This document shows positions 34,684 to 43,982 of a stretch of DNA of 64,000 nt, in pieces. The stretch's first letter is position 1. Each line of letters starts with the position of its first letter. The stretch spans positions 281,482 to 345,481 of the forward strand of contig NZ_JAECZC010000002.1 in the NCBI RefSeq assembly GCF_016056305.1, written 5' to 3'. Source of the DNA: Amazonocrinis nigriterrae CENA67 (GTDB taxonomy: Bacteria; Cyanobacteriota; Cyanobacteriia; Cyanobacteriales; Nostocaceae). A model generated the notes under the pieces. The model was not told the origin of the DNA, did not search any database, and worked only from the letters and a program-made list of their open reading frames with translations. Made by a program: the position numbers and the translations under genes.

Positions 34684-35442
34684 TTATTTAAATGTTGTCT
34701 GTCCCATACCTAAACGTGTCTTCATCCCTGTACCAGCAAAACGTGCATATTGCACTAATAAGTTAGCGACATTCGCTAGTAAGGGATCAGCACGGTTAAA
34801 AACTTGTAATGTCACATCACCAACAAAGCCATTCACAAAACCTTTATTTAATTGCCAACTTCGCGTTTGAATTTTATGATTTTTGAGTAAAATTGCATTG
34901 CTAAGATAAGCAATTAATTCATCACCTCCTAAATAAACAGGTGCAAAATGATTCCAGCGTTCTAACCAACTGCGGAACATTAAGCTAGGTACAGGTAAAG
35001 GTAAGTTTGTGCTACCTTGAGCAAAAGTAGTAGGAGTCAGAAACCGTAAATCAAACCTTCTGATGGGTTCTGGTTCATTTGCCACTAAAGTTGTGTACAA
35101 CTCTTCATAACTGGTGATTTCGTCTTCACGGTTGATGATATTAAATTTTGCTCCCAAAAATTCTAGATAATTTGAAAGATTGAGGTGAGAAATTGCTTTG
35201 GCTGAGACTTCATTTAATCCACACAAAGATAATTGATAAAATTCCTCTGGATGGAATGTTGCAAATTCTCTCGAAGTTGATATTAAACCGATAATTCCTG
35301 AGTAGGAAACAGCAGGAATTGCCTCACCTCCCATTTCTAAGCCTAACTTCTGATGCAGTTGTTTTACCAGTTCCAAGCTATAAGAACGTGGTAAAACTGT
35401 TGATTCGGATACATTTAATGTCCAGGTTGAATGAATTAGCAT
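34684..35442 (-). CDS. cas6: Cas6 CRISPR RNA-processing endoribonuclease
   Basis: A 252-residue RAMP-fold protein whose C-terminus has the Gly-rich loop FAGTGMKTRLGMGQT that defines Cas6. The N-terminal half contains a ferredoxin-like segment (STWTLNVSESTVLPRS) and a GEAIPAVSYSGIIG stretch. Cas6 cuts precursor CRISPR RNA in the repeat. It lies between csm5 (5-base gap) and the csx2-family gene. Confidence 0.9.
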   Translation of the reverse strand: MLIHSTWTLNVSESTVLPRSYSLELVKQLHQKLGLEMGGEAIPAVSYSGIIGLISTSREFATFHPEEFYQLSLCGLNEVSAKAISHLNLSNYLEFLGAKFNIINREDEITSYEELYTTLVANEPEPIRRFDLRFLTPTTFAQGSTNLPLPVPSLMFRSWLERWNHFAPVYLGGDELIAYLSNAILLKNHKIQTRSWQLNKGFVNGFVGDVTLQVFNRADPLLANVANLLVQYARFAGTGMKTRLGMGQTTFK

Positions 35443-35447
35443 TAGTA

Positions 35448-36731
35448 TTATAAACTCTTGAATTTAGCCCATCCCGGTACAAATTTGATTTCGCCATTAT
35501 TACTCATTACAGTTCGCCTAGATTTTGGTGCTTCAAAACCAGGTGCTTTTATGCCACAAGTATCGCGGATATCTTGACGCAGTTCATCATCAAGACATAA
35601 ACCAACGGTAGTTCCGTTCATTCCACTACCCCAACCCAATCTCAAGCTATAAGAACATTTTTCTGGTTCGTAAAATTCGCGGATATAATTAAAATCTAGG
35701 TTTTTGCCAGATGCTTTAGGATTATTTTTAATAGCTTGCCAATAATCATGTTCATAATCCCATTGTTCTTGGGTGAATTCTTGACATATTTGCAATAGTT
35801 CATCCAGATTATTAAAGGGTAACTTCATCCCTTGTTTATGTTTGAACCATGAAAGCATTTCTGTATCTAATGAAATGGTGAACTCTGTCTGAACATTTCG
35901 CACCATTTCAACATAGAGCGATGCTTTATATTTAGCTAAATAATCTGGAAATCTGCTAGAAACTATGACTTCAGCTACAACAGGTAAATTAATAGGTATT
36001 TCTTGACCTTTTTTAGTTTTGATTTTGTTTTCTAAAAGCGGTTCTGTATCTGTAATTTTGACTGCTCTTAAAAAATCTGTATTCGGCCCTTTACCTGAAA
36101 ATTTTCTATCTTGATATGTCAGAATAAATTCTGAAAATAAGCTATCCATGAATAGCTCATCATCAACGAATTTTTGCTGATGTTGGTTAAGTTGTCCTAG
36201 CTTTTGTCTGAGGGTTTTCTCAATTTCGCTAACTCGTTTTGATGAAGGTACTTGATAACGGTCTGCGTGTTTCAATAAATGATATGCTATGGCTGTTCTG
36301 ATTGCTCCTTTAATTGAAGAACCAGGGATAAATAATTGCCCCATACCATTGCGAATCATGGGACGCAAATCTGTAATTCTTTCTGATGCCAGTTTTTGAC
36401 TGATGGCTTCTTTGGGAAAAATTGGATTATTATTTGTGTCGGTAGCATTCCACCATTCAGAACCAAAGGCTTGTTTTAACAGTTTGGTGATATCTTGACG
36501 TTCTTCAATTAGTTGAATATATTCGTTTAAAAATCTTCCTCCTTGCGCTAATAAACCTTTTGCTAATGCTTCCTGATTGGGAATATAGACTTTTCTATCT
36601 GTCTGGACATATTCAAAAGGATTTAATCTAGATACAGATGAGCCTATATGTAAAATTGGACTAGTCAACAGTATCTTTTTGGATTGATAAAATTCAGGTT
36701 TCTGGAGAGCAAATTCGGGAGAAACCACCAT
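35448..36731 (-). CDS. csm5: Csm5, type III-A effector complex RAMP protein
   Basis: A 427-residue RAMP protein. LLTSPILHIGSSVSRLNPFE near the N-terminus and FIPGSSIKGAIRTAIAYHLL (about 135-155) match Csm5, which caps the spacer end of the III-A complex and helps crRNA 3' maturation. The C-terminal region has LRLGWGSGMNGTTVG, a Gly-rich loop. It follows csm4 after 4 bases. Confidence 0.9.
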   Translation of the reverse strand: MVVSPEFALQKPEFYQSKKILLTSPILHIGSSVSRLNPFEYVQTDRKVYIPNQEALAKGLLAQGGRFLNEYIQLIEERQDITKLLKQAFGSEWWNATDTNNNPIFPKEAISQKLASERITDLRPMIRNGMGQLFIPGSSIKGAIRTAIAYHLLKHADRYQVPSSKRVSEIEKTLRQKLGQLNQHQQKFVDDELFMDSLFSEFILTYQDRKFSGKGPNTDFLRAVKITDTEPLLENKIKTKKGQEIPINLPVVAEVIVSSRFPDYLAKYKASLYVEMVRNVQTEFTISLDTEMLSWFKHKQGMKLPFNNLDELLQICQEFTQEQWDYEHDYWQAIKNNPKASGKNLDFNYIREFYEPEKCSYSLRLGWGSGMNGTTVGLCLDDELRQDIRDTCGIKAPGFEAPKSRRTVMSNNGEIKFVPGWAKFKSL

Positions 36732-36735
36732 AATA

Positions 36736-37803
36736 TTATTTCTCCTGTGCTTTAATTGCTAGATTTAAGCTAATACCGCTGCGGTAAATATGTCGATGTT
36801 TATCTTTATCAAAACTATTGGGTGTAACATCTGCTAACATTCCTTGTGGTGGTTTGAGAAATACAGAACCTTCACTAAACATTCGCACCATTTTACGCCG
36901 TAGGTGATTTTCAGCAATCCATCCACCCCGTTCTTGAATGTCATAGCTAGCTTGATTTAAAAAGCCATCTTGTAAGGATGTGTCCCAAAATAAACTCATG
37001 AGGGTGTGGTAATTTCCAGCAGAAAAATCGACTACGCTTTGCCAAGTTTCTGGTAAATCTAACCACTCTGCTTGAAATCTTCCCGCACCGCTAGAACGTT
37101 CTCCTCCAACTCCTTCTTCTCCCAATAAATTCAAAGCTGCTTGTAGCTTATTTACTAATTTCTCGCCTTCTGGAGATAATTGCAACAGAAAGTATAAACC
37201 TGCTGGATTGTCTTCCCAATCGAATTGAACAAAGCCTGTATGATAAAAGTTTGTAGCTCTAGTTACACGGTCTACAGCAATTTTTGGAACTTTATCTTTT
37301 TTAAAGGCTTTGCTGTATTCAAAGGTTTTTAATTTATTTAAGTCTCCATGAGATTTACCAGTGTTGGTATACTCGATTAATTCCTTAATGTCAGACTGTT
37401 GAAATCCTTCCTCTTGATACCATCTCTGCCATAACTTTAAGGGTAAGTAGTTAAGTTTTTTGTAGGTTTTGAAAAAAGCCAGATCATTATCAACAGGATA
37501 TTTATTAGGAAATTTCAGAGGTCGGGGAAGATAGTAAATGATATCTTTCCCAACTTCTCGATAAATAAATGTTGAACTGATGCGAAAAGGTGGTATTAGT
37601 TCGCGTTGGTCTTTTCGGGGAAATTGGTGTAATAATTCTTCAACTTCTTGTTTACCAAATAATCGCGCATAGATGCTTACCCAAGCACTAAACAAAGTAT
37701 CAGAACGAATGCGATCGCTTGTTTCTTCCATCCCAATTCCTACATCGCCAAAGTGCGCGGGACTGCGACCAAAGTTAAGTTTTACTAACTTCCAAACACT
37801 CAT
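36736..37803 (-). CDS. csm4: Csm4, type III-A effector complex RAMP protein
   Basis: A 355-residue RAMP protein starting MSVWKLVKLNFGRSPAHFG, with IRSDTLFSAWVSIYARLFG typical of Csm4 and the Gly-rich loop GVGGERSSGAGRF near 235. Csm4 holds the crRNA 5' tag and contacts Cas10. It overlaps the csm3 stop by four bases, so the genes are translationally coupled. Confidence 0.92.
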   Translation of the reverse strand: MSVWKLVKLNFGRSPAHFGDVGIGMEETSDRIRSDTLFSAWVSIYARLFGKQEVEELLHQFPRKDQRELIPPFRISSTFIYREVGKDIIYYLPRPLKFPNKYPVDNDLAFFKTYKKLNYLPLKLWQRWYQEEGFQQSDIKELIEYTNTGKSHGDLNKLKTFEYSKAFKKDKVPKIAVDRVTRATNFYHTGFVQFDWEDNPAGLYFLLQLSPEGEKLVNKLQAALNLLGEEGVGGERSSGAGRFQAEWLDLPETWQSVVDFSAGNYHTLMSLFWDTSLQDGFLNQASYDIQERGGWIAENHLRRKMVRMFSEGSVFLKPPQGMLADVTPNSFDKDKHRHIYRSGISLNLAIKAQEK

Positions 37804-38777
37804 GATTCATTTCCTGGTAATAATCGTTGTTCGATATACTCACGTAAGCTTGCGAAGTTATCTAAAAGTGCTTGTGTGTTGGCGATGGGTTCTAATGTTT
37901 GTAAACCCGATGAACCGCCGGGAGTGCTGGTAATTTGACGGTATTGTGCCAAGCTACGATAGGAAAAATTGAAGTGTTGAAATCTGACTTTACCGTAACC
38001 TCTAGAACCATGTCCGCCAAGTGCATCATCTTCGAGAATGGCGAGTGCGATCGCAATATTTTGTAAGTCTTCAATGGCTTGGTCTTTATCTTCTACGGTA
38101 TAAACCAATTCAAACTGAAATTTTGAGCCAGCAGGTACACGTTCTAACTGTCTGGGATTCGCCGCTGCTGTGACTCTATCAATACCGTTTTCAAATTTCC
38201 ACTCAGTCATATATAAACCAGTGTCAACTTGCTTTAACTTTTCTGCTGATTCAGGTACTAAATGGCAATCTCGGATAATTAAGCGAGCCGGTGCGTTACG
38301 TCCACGATTAATTCTGACGTAATTTTGACCTTCTATTGTTTTAGTAGGAGTAGTTTCTGTGAATCCTTCTGCTGTTGCAGTGTTAATTGGCATCCAAAAT
38401 TTTGACCCACCAGTAGAACCAAATAAACGACTTATTTGACAAGTATTAGCACCTTCATAAGCTACAAATCGTCCCTCTTCAACTTCAGTCAATCCATTTG
38501 CTAAATCATCACTTTCATAGCGCCAAGTACCACTTCCTCCTGTGCGATTTAGAGGCTTCTTTAATAACCTTTCCAAAGTAGAACGTAGTTTACCTTTGAT
38601 TGATGAACCAGGTAAGTAAGGATATTTTGTTAGAGGATCACGAATTACAGGTTTATCCAATCCACCGATATCTAAATTTTCACCACCGCCACCAATGTGC
38701 AATCCAGTTTCAGCAGAAAGTTGACTAGTGAGGGTTAATTTACCAAGTAAGGGTTTTTGTGTGTATGATACTGGCAT
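37800..38777 (-). CDS. csm3: Csm3, type III-A backbone RAMP protein and target RNase
   Basis: A 325-residue protein. SAETGLHIGGGGENLDIGG is followed by LDKPVIRDP, in which Asp41 aligns with the known target-RNA-cleaving Asp of Csm3 (Asp32 in the staphylococcal protein). YLPGSSIKGKLRSTLERLL follows. It forms the helical backbone of the complex and cuts target RNA every six bases. It is longer than many Csm3 proteins. It is 2 bases after csm2 and overlaps csm4. Confidence 0.94.
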   Translation of the reverse strand: MPVSYTQKPLLGKLTLTSQLSAETGLHIGGGGENLDIGGLDKPVIRDPLTKYPYLPGSSIKGKLRSTLERLLKKPLNRTGGSGTWRYESDDLANGLTEVEEGRFVAYEGANTCQISRLFGSTGGSKFWMPINTATAEGFTETTPTKTIEGQNYVRINRGRNAPARLIIRDCHLVPESAEKLKQVDTGLYMTEWKFENGIDRVTAAANPRQLERVPAGSKFQFELVYTVEDKDQAIEDLQNIAIALAILEDDALGGHGSRGYGKVRFQHFNFSYRSLAQYRQITSTPGGSSGLQTLEPIANTQALLDNFASLREYIEQRLLPGNES

Positions 38778-38779
38778 GA

Positions 38780-39256
38780 TTATTTTCCACCTTCAGCTTT
38801 GTGATAAGCGATAATTGATTCGATTAATTGAACTAGCCGCTCAAAATCTTCTTTGCTGTGAACCCTATCAATAGCAGCTGACATGACATCACCTAATGGT
38901 TTGGCAGCTTTTTGTCTAGCTGCGGCGTATGCCAATTTCGGTTTCAGCAGCACTACTTCTGTTTCAATTTTGGCAAAATCACCTGTTTCAGCTAAATCAG
39001 CTTTGAGGCGATTTACAGCATCTAAAAATTTGCGAACTTGGTTTGTTTCTAATCGTTGTTGCTTCAGATAAGGGCCAAACTCTTCAGCGTGTTTAACTAA
39101 TTTTCTGATTTCATATGCTTGTAAACCCTTGAAGTCATTAATAGTATTAATAATCTCTTCGACAATATTCTGTGTTTTACTAATATTGGCTTGAGAAACT
39201 GATTGCTTAGAATTTACAGGTAGAGAAGATTGTTTTGGTTTAATGGGTTCTGGCAT
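38780..39256 (-). CDS. csm2: Csm2, small subunit of the type III-A complex
   Basis: A 158-residue all-helical protein. The first 30 residues are polar and disordered (KPKQSSLPVNSKQSV). The core shows LQAYEIRKLVKHAEEFGPYLK and TNQVRKFLDAVNRL, the pattern of Csm2, which lines the crRNA-target duplex. It is placed between cas10 (4 bases) and csm3 (2 bases), as expected. Confidence 0.88.
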   Translation of the reverse strand: MPEPIKPKQSSLPVNSKQSVSQANISKTQNIVEEIINTINDFKGLQAYEIRKLVKHAEEFGPYLKQQRLETNQVRKFLDAVNRLKADLAETGDFAKIETEVVLLKPKLAYAAARQKAAKPLGDVMSAAIDRVHSKEDFERLVQLIESIIAYHKAEGGK

Positions 39257-39260
39257 ATGA

Positions 39261-41552
39261 TTATGATGATCGGTTTAAGAGTTCAATCCAAGTTGCGATC
39301 GCCCGAAAATACGGTGCATTATACGGGCTTTTTAAGGAAGTGCGAAAATCACTATCATCTAGTACATTTTTGGGTAATCTCGCCAAAGTATAAGCAATCT
39401 TTGGTAGATGCAAATAATAGCGAGTTCCTAAAGCCTCCTCTGATTTTTTATTTTCTTCTAATTTTTTATTTTCTTCTAATTTTTTTAAAGCTCGCTCTTG
39501 TATTTCTGCTGTAATCAGCAGGTTACGTACAAAATTACGAGAATAATTAACCCCAATATTTTGCCGTTCTAATCTTTCAACAAATGGGAGTATACCCAAC
39601 ATATTCGGTCTAGTTTCTGGATTTAGGTATTTTTGGTTTACTTCATCAAAATAGGTTATTTTTGCAGTTCCCAGCCATTCATCCCATTTAAAGACCTGAC
39701 CAAATAGCCCTAAACTATCTCTGCCATTTTCTTTAGCAGCTTTTTCCAGCATTCTAGATTCATCACCAGCTTGATAAAGAGGAAATTTAAAATCTGCAAT
39801 GCTGATTCCAGCAGATAGTGTAATGTCTGGATTATAACCTGTATAAGCACGAAAGCACTGGTAAACATCAAAGGCAAATTCTACAAGTTCATTCCAAGCT
39901 CCACTAACAAATAGATCATCTCCACCTGCGTATATAAATAGCAGATTGGGTCGTTTTTTTTCTGGATTTATTAGTTTAATATTTTCAGGAATGTTCGGTG
40001 GTTTACGTGTTGCTGCCAAACTATTGAGATATACCTTAAAGAAATAGCTTATATTGCGTGATAATCCAGCTATTCTAGGTAAAGTTTGCTTTTCACATTG
40101 ACGTAATCCTCTGGCAAAAATCTGCCCTAGGTTGTCTACATCCATCTGTAAATAGCCAACCCTAGGAATTGCACCTGATTTTCTGGCTATTTCTGTCAAT
40201 TCTTTAGCTGAAATAGGAACTCCTTTTTCTTCACTTTCTTGAGCATAGTTTCCCAGTAGCAGAGGAATAACATTACCAGTAAGATAGTGCTTTACAGTCC
40301 AGTTATTCACCAAAAACGCAGTTTCATAATTGTGAATATTTACTAAATCTTCTCTCTGCTTAAATAAATGGTAGTAAACTATTTGATTTGGTAGCCTTAA
40401 TGTTAATTTTTCTTTTTCTGCATTTGGAATATTATCTCGTTCAGGCGATCGCACGATAGCATCTAGCCGCAATAACTGACCTCCCAAACGAAACATACTG
40501 CAACAAGTTTCACAAGCCAAAACTGAATCTGCCTCATGAGGATTAAGCGGTTTTAAATTTTCTACATCATCTCTGTGGCAGACACGGCATGGTTCATGGC
40601 TATCACGAGGTTCGGTAAACTTACTCATTTGATTAGCAAATTTACGAGATTTATGTACAGCTAGCTGAGTCGTTACCTCTGACCAATGAATAGAAAATTT
40701 TTCAGTTGTAATATCCGCAATGGGAAATTTTAACAAATCCAGTGCAAGAAAAATTTTGCCTTCAAATTCATCTAGAAGCCATTCATTAAAATCTTCACGC
40801 AGTTGCTCTACTGTCTTTTTAGTATTGTCTGTTTCATCTGCCAAAATATATAAATTTCCACCGCCAGCATAAATTACATTGGTACGGGGAAGGTTTAACC
40901 TGATCAACAATTGCTGTACTACTTCTTCTGTAACTAATTCTAAATAAAAGCTTCTAGCCCGTAGCGATTTAAGCGCACCGTCTGAAGAAATAGTAAAGAT
41001 AAATTTTTGAATACCTGATAAGTCACCTGCTATTAAATTTAATTCTGTTGTCTTGGGGTTTTTAGCAATAGCAGCAGCAACAGCAGCAGTAGTTCTTGCT
41101 ATATCGACCAAAGCAATATCAGATTCACCAAAGCTGAGAAAAGAACCGAATTTTTCTAAAATTAAAGTTAGTAGAGAAAGGTTTTGCCAATCGTCATTGT
41201 TTAAATCGTTTATGGCTGTTTTAATTTCTGTTTTGAGTTGTCTGAAATCAGTTATAGTTTCTAATTGAGGATAGGGAATAGTGGGATTACTATTCTCAAT
41301 GGCTTTTGCTTGCCAATAATGCTGTTTATCTTGAGCTTTATCTAATTTCACATAATCAAATAACAAACGTAAAGCCTTGAGTTCGTGCTTATCGCTCCAA
41401 GACAAAATTTGCTTGGCTTTGGTCACAATATGGTCGTCGGTTAAGCGAGGACACTTATTGATTAACTGTGGATCAGCCCACTTTGCCAACAAGGTAACGG
41501 CTTGTTGGACAATTTGCAAGGCAGCATTGAAGGTAGCTGAGGTTTGTATCAT
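39261..41552 (-). CDS. cas10: Cas10/Csm1 with cyclase palm but no recognisable HD nuclease site
   Basis: A 763-residue large subunit. The first palm has GDLSGIQKFIF and YAGGGNLYILAD. A zinc-binding segment (CRVCHRD and LACETC) follows. The second palm has GGDDLFVSG with GGDD at residues 543-546, the site of cyclic oligoadenylate synthesis. The N-terminal region lacks the HxxHD-type motif of the HD DNase, and where canonical Csm1 reads YDHSRTTAA this reads VDIARTTAA. ssDNA cleavage by Cas10 is therefore probably absent. A short repeat KLEENKKLEENKKSEE lies near the C-terminus. The first gene of the operon; the shared palindrome lies 81 bases upstream. Confidence 0.94.
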   Translation of the reverse strand: MIQTSATFNAALQIVQQAVTLLAKWADPQLINKCPRLTDDHIVTKAKQILSWSDKHELKALRLLFDYVKLDKAQDKQHYWQAKAIENSNPTIPYPQLETITDFRQLKTEIKTAINDLNNDDWQNLSLLTLILEKFGSFLSFGESDIALVDIARTTAAVAAAIAKNPKTTELNLIAGDLSGIQKFIFTISSDGALKSLRARSFYLELVTEEVVQQLLIRLNLPRTNVIYAGGGNLYILADETDNTKKTVEQLREDFNEWLLDEFEGKIFLALDLLKFPIADITTEKFSIHWSEVTTQLAVHKSRKFANQMSKFTEPRDSHEPCRVCHRDDVENLKPLNPHEADSVLACETCCSMFRLGGQLLRLDAIVRSPERDNIPNAEKEKLTLRLPNQIVYYHLFKQREDLVNIHNYETAFLVNNWTVKHYLTGNVIPLLLGNYAQESEEKGVPISAKELTEIARKSGAIPRVGYLQMDVDNLGQIFARGLRQCEKQTLPRIAGLSRNISYFFKVYLNSLAATRKPPNIPENIKLINPEKKRPNLLFIYAGGDDLFVSGAWNELVEFAFDVYQCFRAYTGYNPDITLSAGISIADFKFPLYQAGDESRMLEKAAKENGRDSLGLFGQVFKWDEWLGTAKITYFDEVNQKYLNPETRPNMLGILPFVERLERQNIGVNYSRNFVRNLLITAEIQERALKKLEENKKLEENKKSEEALGTRYYLHLPKIAYTLARLPKNVLDDSDFRTSLKSPYNAPYFRAIATWIELLNRSS

Positions 41553-41632
41553 GGGACATCTATATTAGATCGTTTGATAAGTTCTGGCGATCGCGTTAGT
41601 TGTTGTTGGCTGTGTGCAATTATATACCATGC

Positions 41633-41657
41633 TGGAAGTAGACTCTTCCAAAAAGCT
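41633..41657. promoter_or_regulatory. Shared palindromic operator upstream of the cas10 operon
   Basis: TGGAAG at 41633-41638, six bases, CTTCCA at 41645-41650, then AAAAGCT. The same 6-6-6 palindrome with the same AAAAGCT tail in the same orientation occurs at 44329-44353 between csx3 and the regulator gene. Candidate binding site of the WYL-type regulator. Confidence 0.7.
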
Positions 41658-41801
41658 TGTGCTAATTTACTACAGTTAGCAAGTAAAATTGATACACACT
41701 AGCTTAGGTTCTAAATCTAACAACTGTAACAATCCTTAGTTACAACAGAGTAATAAATTACCCTGTTGTAACATCTAAAATTTAGTAACAATTGCTACTA
41801 G

Positions 41802-42296
41802 CTATCGATTTTTTTCAACTTGGCTAGATTTTGGTGAAACTTCCAAGTCTAGTTTTACTTTGATACCTTCTGAAGCTTGACTAATTAGCATTACTACGAC
41901 TATGAAACCAAGAGTACCAATAAAAAATAATGGGACTTGGCTGGTAAGTTGTTGCTCAAGAAATTTTAGGAATACTGCCAAGTATTGCAATCCTGCATTA
42001 TTTCTAGGTGTTTCTGGGATATCTCGACTGTTTTTTATTTCTGGTAACTGGCTATGTTTTGTTATCTTGGGGGCTGAAGTCTCTTTTGCTGTGGGTACAG
42101 AGGAATTTTGCAGAGATGCCGAATCTTCATTTTGAAGTGGCGTTAATTCTATACTATCGGCAGATTCAATCTTTGTAGAGTTACTACTCGAGTTAACGGG
42201 AAGTGTAGCGTTTGTGGGTTGTGTCCCGCAGTTATTAGCAGATGAATCTTCTTTGGATACAACCAAATTTGTGCAGACAGAATGCTTTTCTGACAT
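41802..42296 (-). CDS. Single-pass membrane protein of unknown function in the CRISPR locus
   Basis: A 164-residue protein. Residues 1-105 are low-complexity, Ser/Thr/Asn/Glu-rich and likely disordered. A membrane segment follows at about 121-141 (LFFIGTLGFIVVVMLIS) and a short C-terminal part (KVKLDLEVSPKS). I do not recognise a family. It stands between the cas10 operon and the decayed repeat array on the same strand as cas10. Membrane proteins do occur as type III accessory effectors, but nothing in this sequence resembles a CARF or SAVED sensor. Confidence 0.6.
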   Translation of the reverse strand: MSEKHSVCTNLVVSKEDSSANNCGTQPTNATLPVNSSSNSTKIESADSIELTPLQNEDSASLQNSSVPTAKETSAPKITKHSQLPEIKNSRDIPETPRNNAGLQYLAVFLKFLEQQLTSQVPLFFIGTLGFIVVVMLISQASEGIKVKLDLEVSPKSSQVEKNR

Positions 42297-42537
42297 ACGG
42301 CTCCTTATATTTGAAAAATCGAAATTTCTTTAAGAACAACTGCACATTCGAGTAATAGTCCTAAAAGAACTACTGTATATTTAAGTAATGATTGGAATAA
42401 ATTTTTACTCTGACATACGTTATGTAGTATGGTATTTTGGATAGTTTCCAGCGTAACACAATGTAATTTCAACTAACAGTAGTAGTAAAATATAAATGTA
42501 AGTAACAATTCATGCAAGTATTGACAAATATAAAACC

Positions 42538-42567
42538 TTGACTTTTTCAACCAAATATTTATATACT
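42538..42567 (+). promoter_or_regulatory. Sigma-70-type promoter facing the CRISPR-like repeats
   Basis: TTGACT at 42538-42543 and TATACT at 42562-42567, separated by 18 bases, on the plus strand. It would start transcription about 45 bases before the first CRISPR-like repeat, where an array leader promoter is expected. Confidence 0.45.
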
Positions 42568-42620
42568 GCTTGAAGTAATATTCAGTAATTCAAGATTTAT
42601 ATTTCCAATAGCAAAATTTT

Positions 42621-42854
42621 TCAATACACCCCGAAAGGGGATTGAAATATGCAATCCTTGAAGAAACGCTGAATATTCGAGTATTCTATTTTTTTACTTC
42701 CCCTCAAGGGGACTGAAAGCTTTATAAATTCCTGTATAACCTAAAAAATTTATAGCCAATCTTTACTAGTTGCTAAAAATCAACTCTAAAGCGGAAAAGT
42801 TGTGTTTAAAGCTATATAGCATTAAATAAAAAATCCCCATAGGGGGATGAAAAC
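42621..42854 (+). CRISPR. Decayed CRISPR-like array (three to four degenerate repeats)
   Basis: Three palindromic units share a CCCC-N4-GGGG stem and a GAAA-type 3' end: 42621-42648 (CCCCGAAAGGGGATTGAAAT), 42692-42719 (CCCCTCAAGGGGACTGAAAG) and 42827-42854 (CCCCATAGGGGGATGAAAAC). A fourth, at 42762-42791, keeps the TTTACT and CTAAAG edges of the second unit but has an AGTTG/CAACT stem. Stem centres lie 71, 71 and 64 bases apart. CCCC/GGGG-stem repeats ending in TTGAAA(C/G) are the usual cyanobacterial CRISPR type. The repeats are not identical to one another, so this is a relic or a very diverged array. Confidence 0.5.
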
Positions 42855-42880
42855 TAATTTGTAATCTTGTAATTTCTATT

Positions 42881-43008
42881 AAAGCCCAGGCGAATGGAAT
42901 TCGCGGCTACACAGACTCAACTCGCCTGCGCGGGTTAAATACCTTGATTTTGCATTAGTCCGCGTAGGCGGACGAGAGTTTGTATAGCCGCGATTTCTAA
43001 TCGCCAAG
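42881..43008. mobile_element. Palindromic dispersed element
   Basis: AGGCGAATGGAATTCGCGGCTA at the left pairs with TATAGCCGCGATTTCTAATCGCC at the right. Inside, CTCGCCTGCGCGGGTTAAATACC and TTTTGCATTAGTCCGCGTAGGCGGACGAG form further short hairpins (CCGCGTAGGCGG). I recognise this as a dispersed intergenic palindrome of Nostoc-type genomes. It ends a few bases before the stop of the Csx3-AAA gene and may serve as its terminator. Confidence 0.65.
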
Positions 43009-43011
43009 GCT

Positions 43012-43938
43012 TCACCCCCTACACAATCCCACCAACAACTGTGCTAACGCCTGCACCATCGGACGACGAGAAACATCCTCTCCCCGTTTGAGGGAATGAA
43101 CGCTACCAGTTAACAAAGGTGAATGAGTATCAATTTTATCTTCTTTCCCCTGATAATCACTATCAAGATTAGCAATAATAACTAGATTCAAATCCCGACA
43201 AAACTCTTCCCACAAAGGAACTTTTTCCTTACCCTCATCGCCTGCTAAAATCACGGCATGAGTAGCTTCACGCATAATCACACGATTTTCTTCAGTCATT
43301 CTCCCACCCACATCAATAATGTTGAGTGGTGTACTCGCACTCCGCACCCAACCAGCCGCTTTCTGTGCAAACTCAGCAGTAAACTTAGCTTTGTACTCAT
43401 CCTTCAGCCGTCTAGCTAAATCAAGATCTCGCCGTGCAGCATCGGAAAACCAAGCACCTTCACCATCTGGACAAGCTGTAATCACATAAGGATAGGGTGC
43501 GCCTTCAATATTGCTGATAGCCTGCTTTAAACCTTCACGCAGACATGATTTACCAGACTGTGGAGGGCCACAAAGTACAACTTTGATAATTGGCTTACCC
43601 TTTTGCTGCGGTTCGTCGGTTTCAATGAGTTCGCCTATCTTGTATGCCGGAGTTTGGGAAACCGCTGTGATGAAAGTCTTGTATCCTGGTCTGCCAATTT
43701 TGGGGTCAAAAACTGCGATCGCACCATAAAGCTGAGATATCTTATGTGCTATCAAATAACTAACAGCAACCGATGCTGGGCCATCAATTTTCAGCAGTTT
43801 TCCCCCAGAAAGTTCACCTGATGCTACCATCTCCTCTAAACGTGCCGCCGCATCCCTAATTACTTGGTCGCCATTGGCAGGTGTACCAAACCTGACTTTT
43901 AGAACGTCGCCTTCTAAATTAATGTGATACGTTGTCAT
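43012..43938 (-). CDS. csx3: Csx3 (Crn3-type ring nuclease) fused to a P-loop ATPase domain
   Basis: A 308-residue fusion. Residues 1-106 are a Csx3 domain (LKVRFGTPANGDQVIRDAA, LLKIDGPASVAVSYLIAHK, GAIAVFDPK, AYKIGELIE), the fold known to cleave cyclic tetra-adenylate. Residues about 118-308 form a P-loop domain with Walker A CGPPQSGKS, a probable Walker B region (LNIIDVGGR) and VIIANLDSD. Csx3-AAA fusions are known in cyanobacteria. A second, unfused Csx3 lies 44 bases upstream on the same strand. It probably lowers the signal made by Cas10; the role of the ATPase part is unknown to me. Confidence 0.88.
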   Translation of the reverse strand: MTTYHINLEGDVLKVRFGTPANGDQVIRDAAARLEEMVASGELSGGKLLKIDGPASVAVSYLIAHKISQLYGAIAVFDPKIGRPGYKTFITAVSQTPAYKIGELIETDEPQQKGKPIIKVVLCGPPQSGKSCLREGLKQAISNIEGAPYPYVITACPDGEGAWFSDAARRDLDLARRLKDEYKAKFTAEFAQKAAGWVRSASTPLNIIDVGGRMTEENRVIMREATHAVILAGDEGKEKVPLWEEFCRDLNLVIIANLDSDYQGKEDKIDTHSPLLTGSVHSLKRGEDVSRRPMVQALAQLLVGLCRG

Positions 43939-43982
43939 AGAACTTATTAATAGCTATACCTATCTTTTGAATCAATCAAATA

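Noticed and set aside
42692-42719. Possibility that the CCCC/GGGG hairpins are simple terminators
   Set aside because: Their regular 64-71 base spacing, shared GAAA-type edge and promoter upstream fit a decayed CRISPR array better, though terminator function of single units cannot be excluded.
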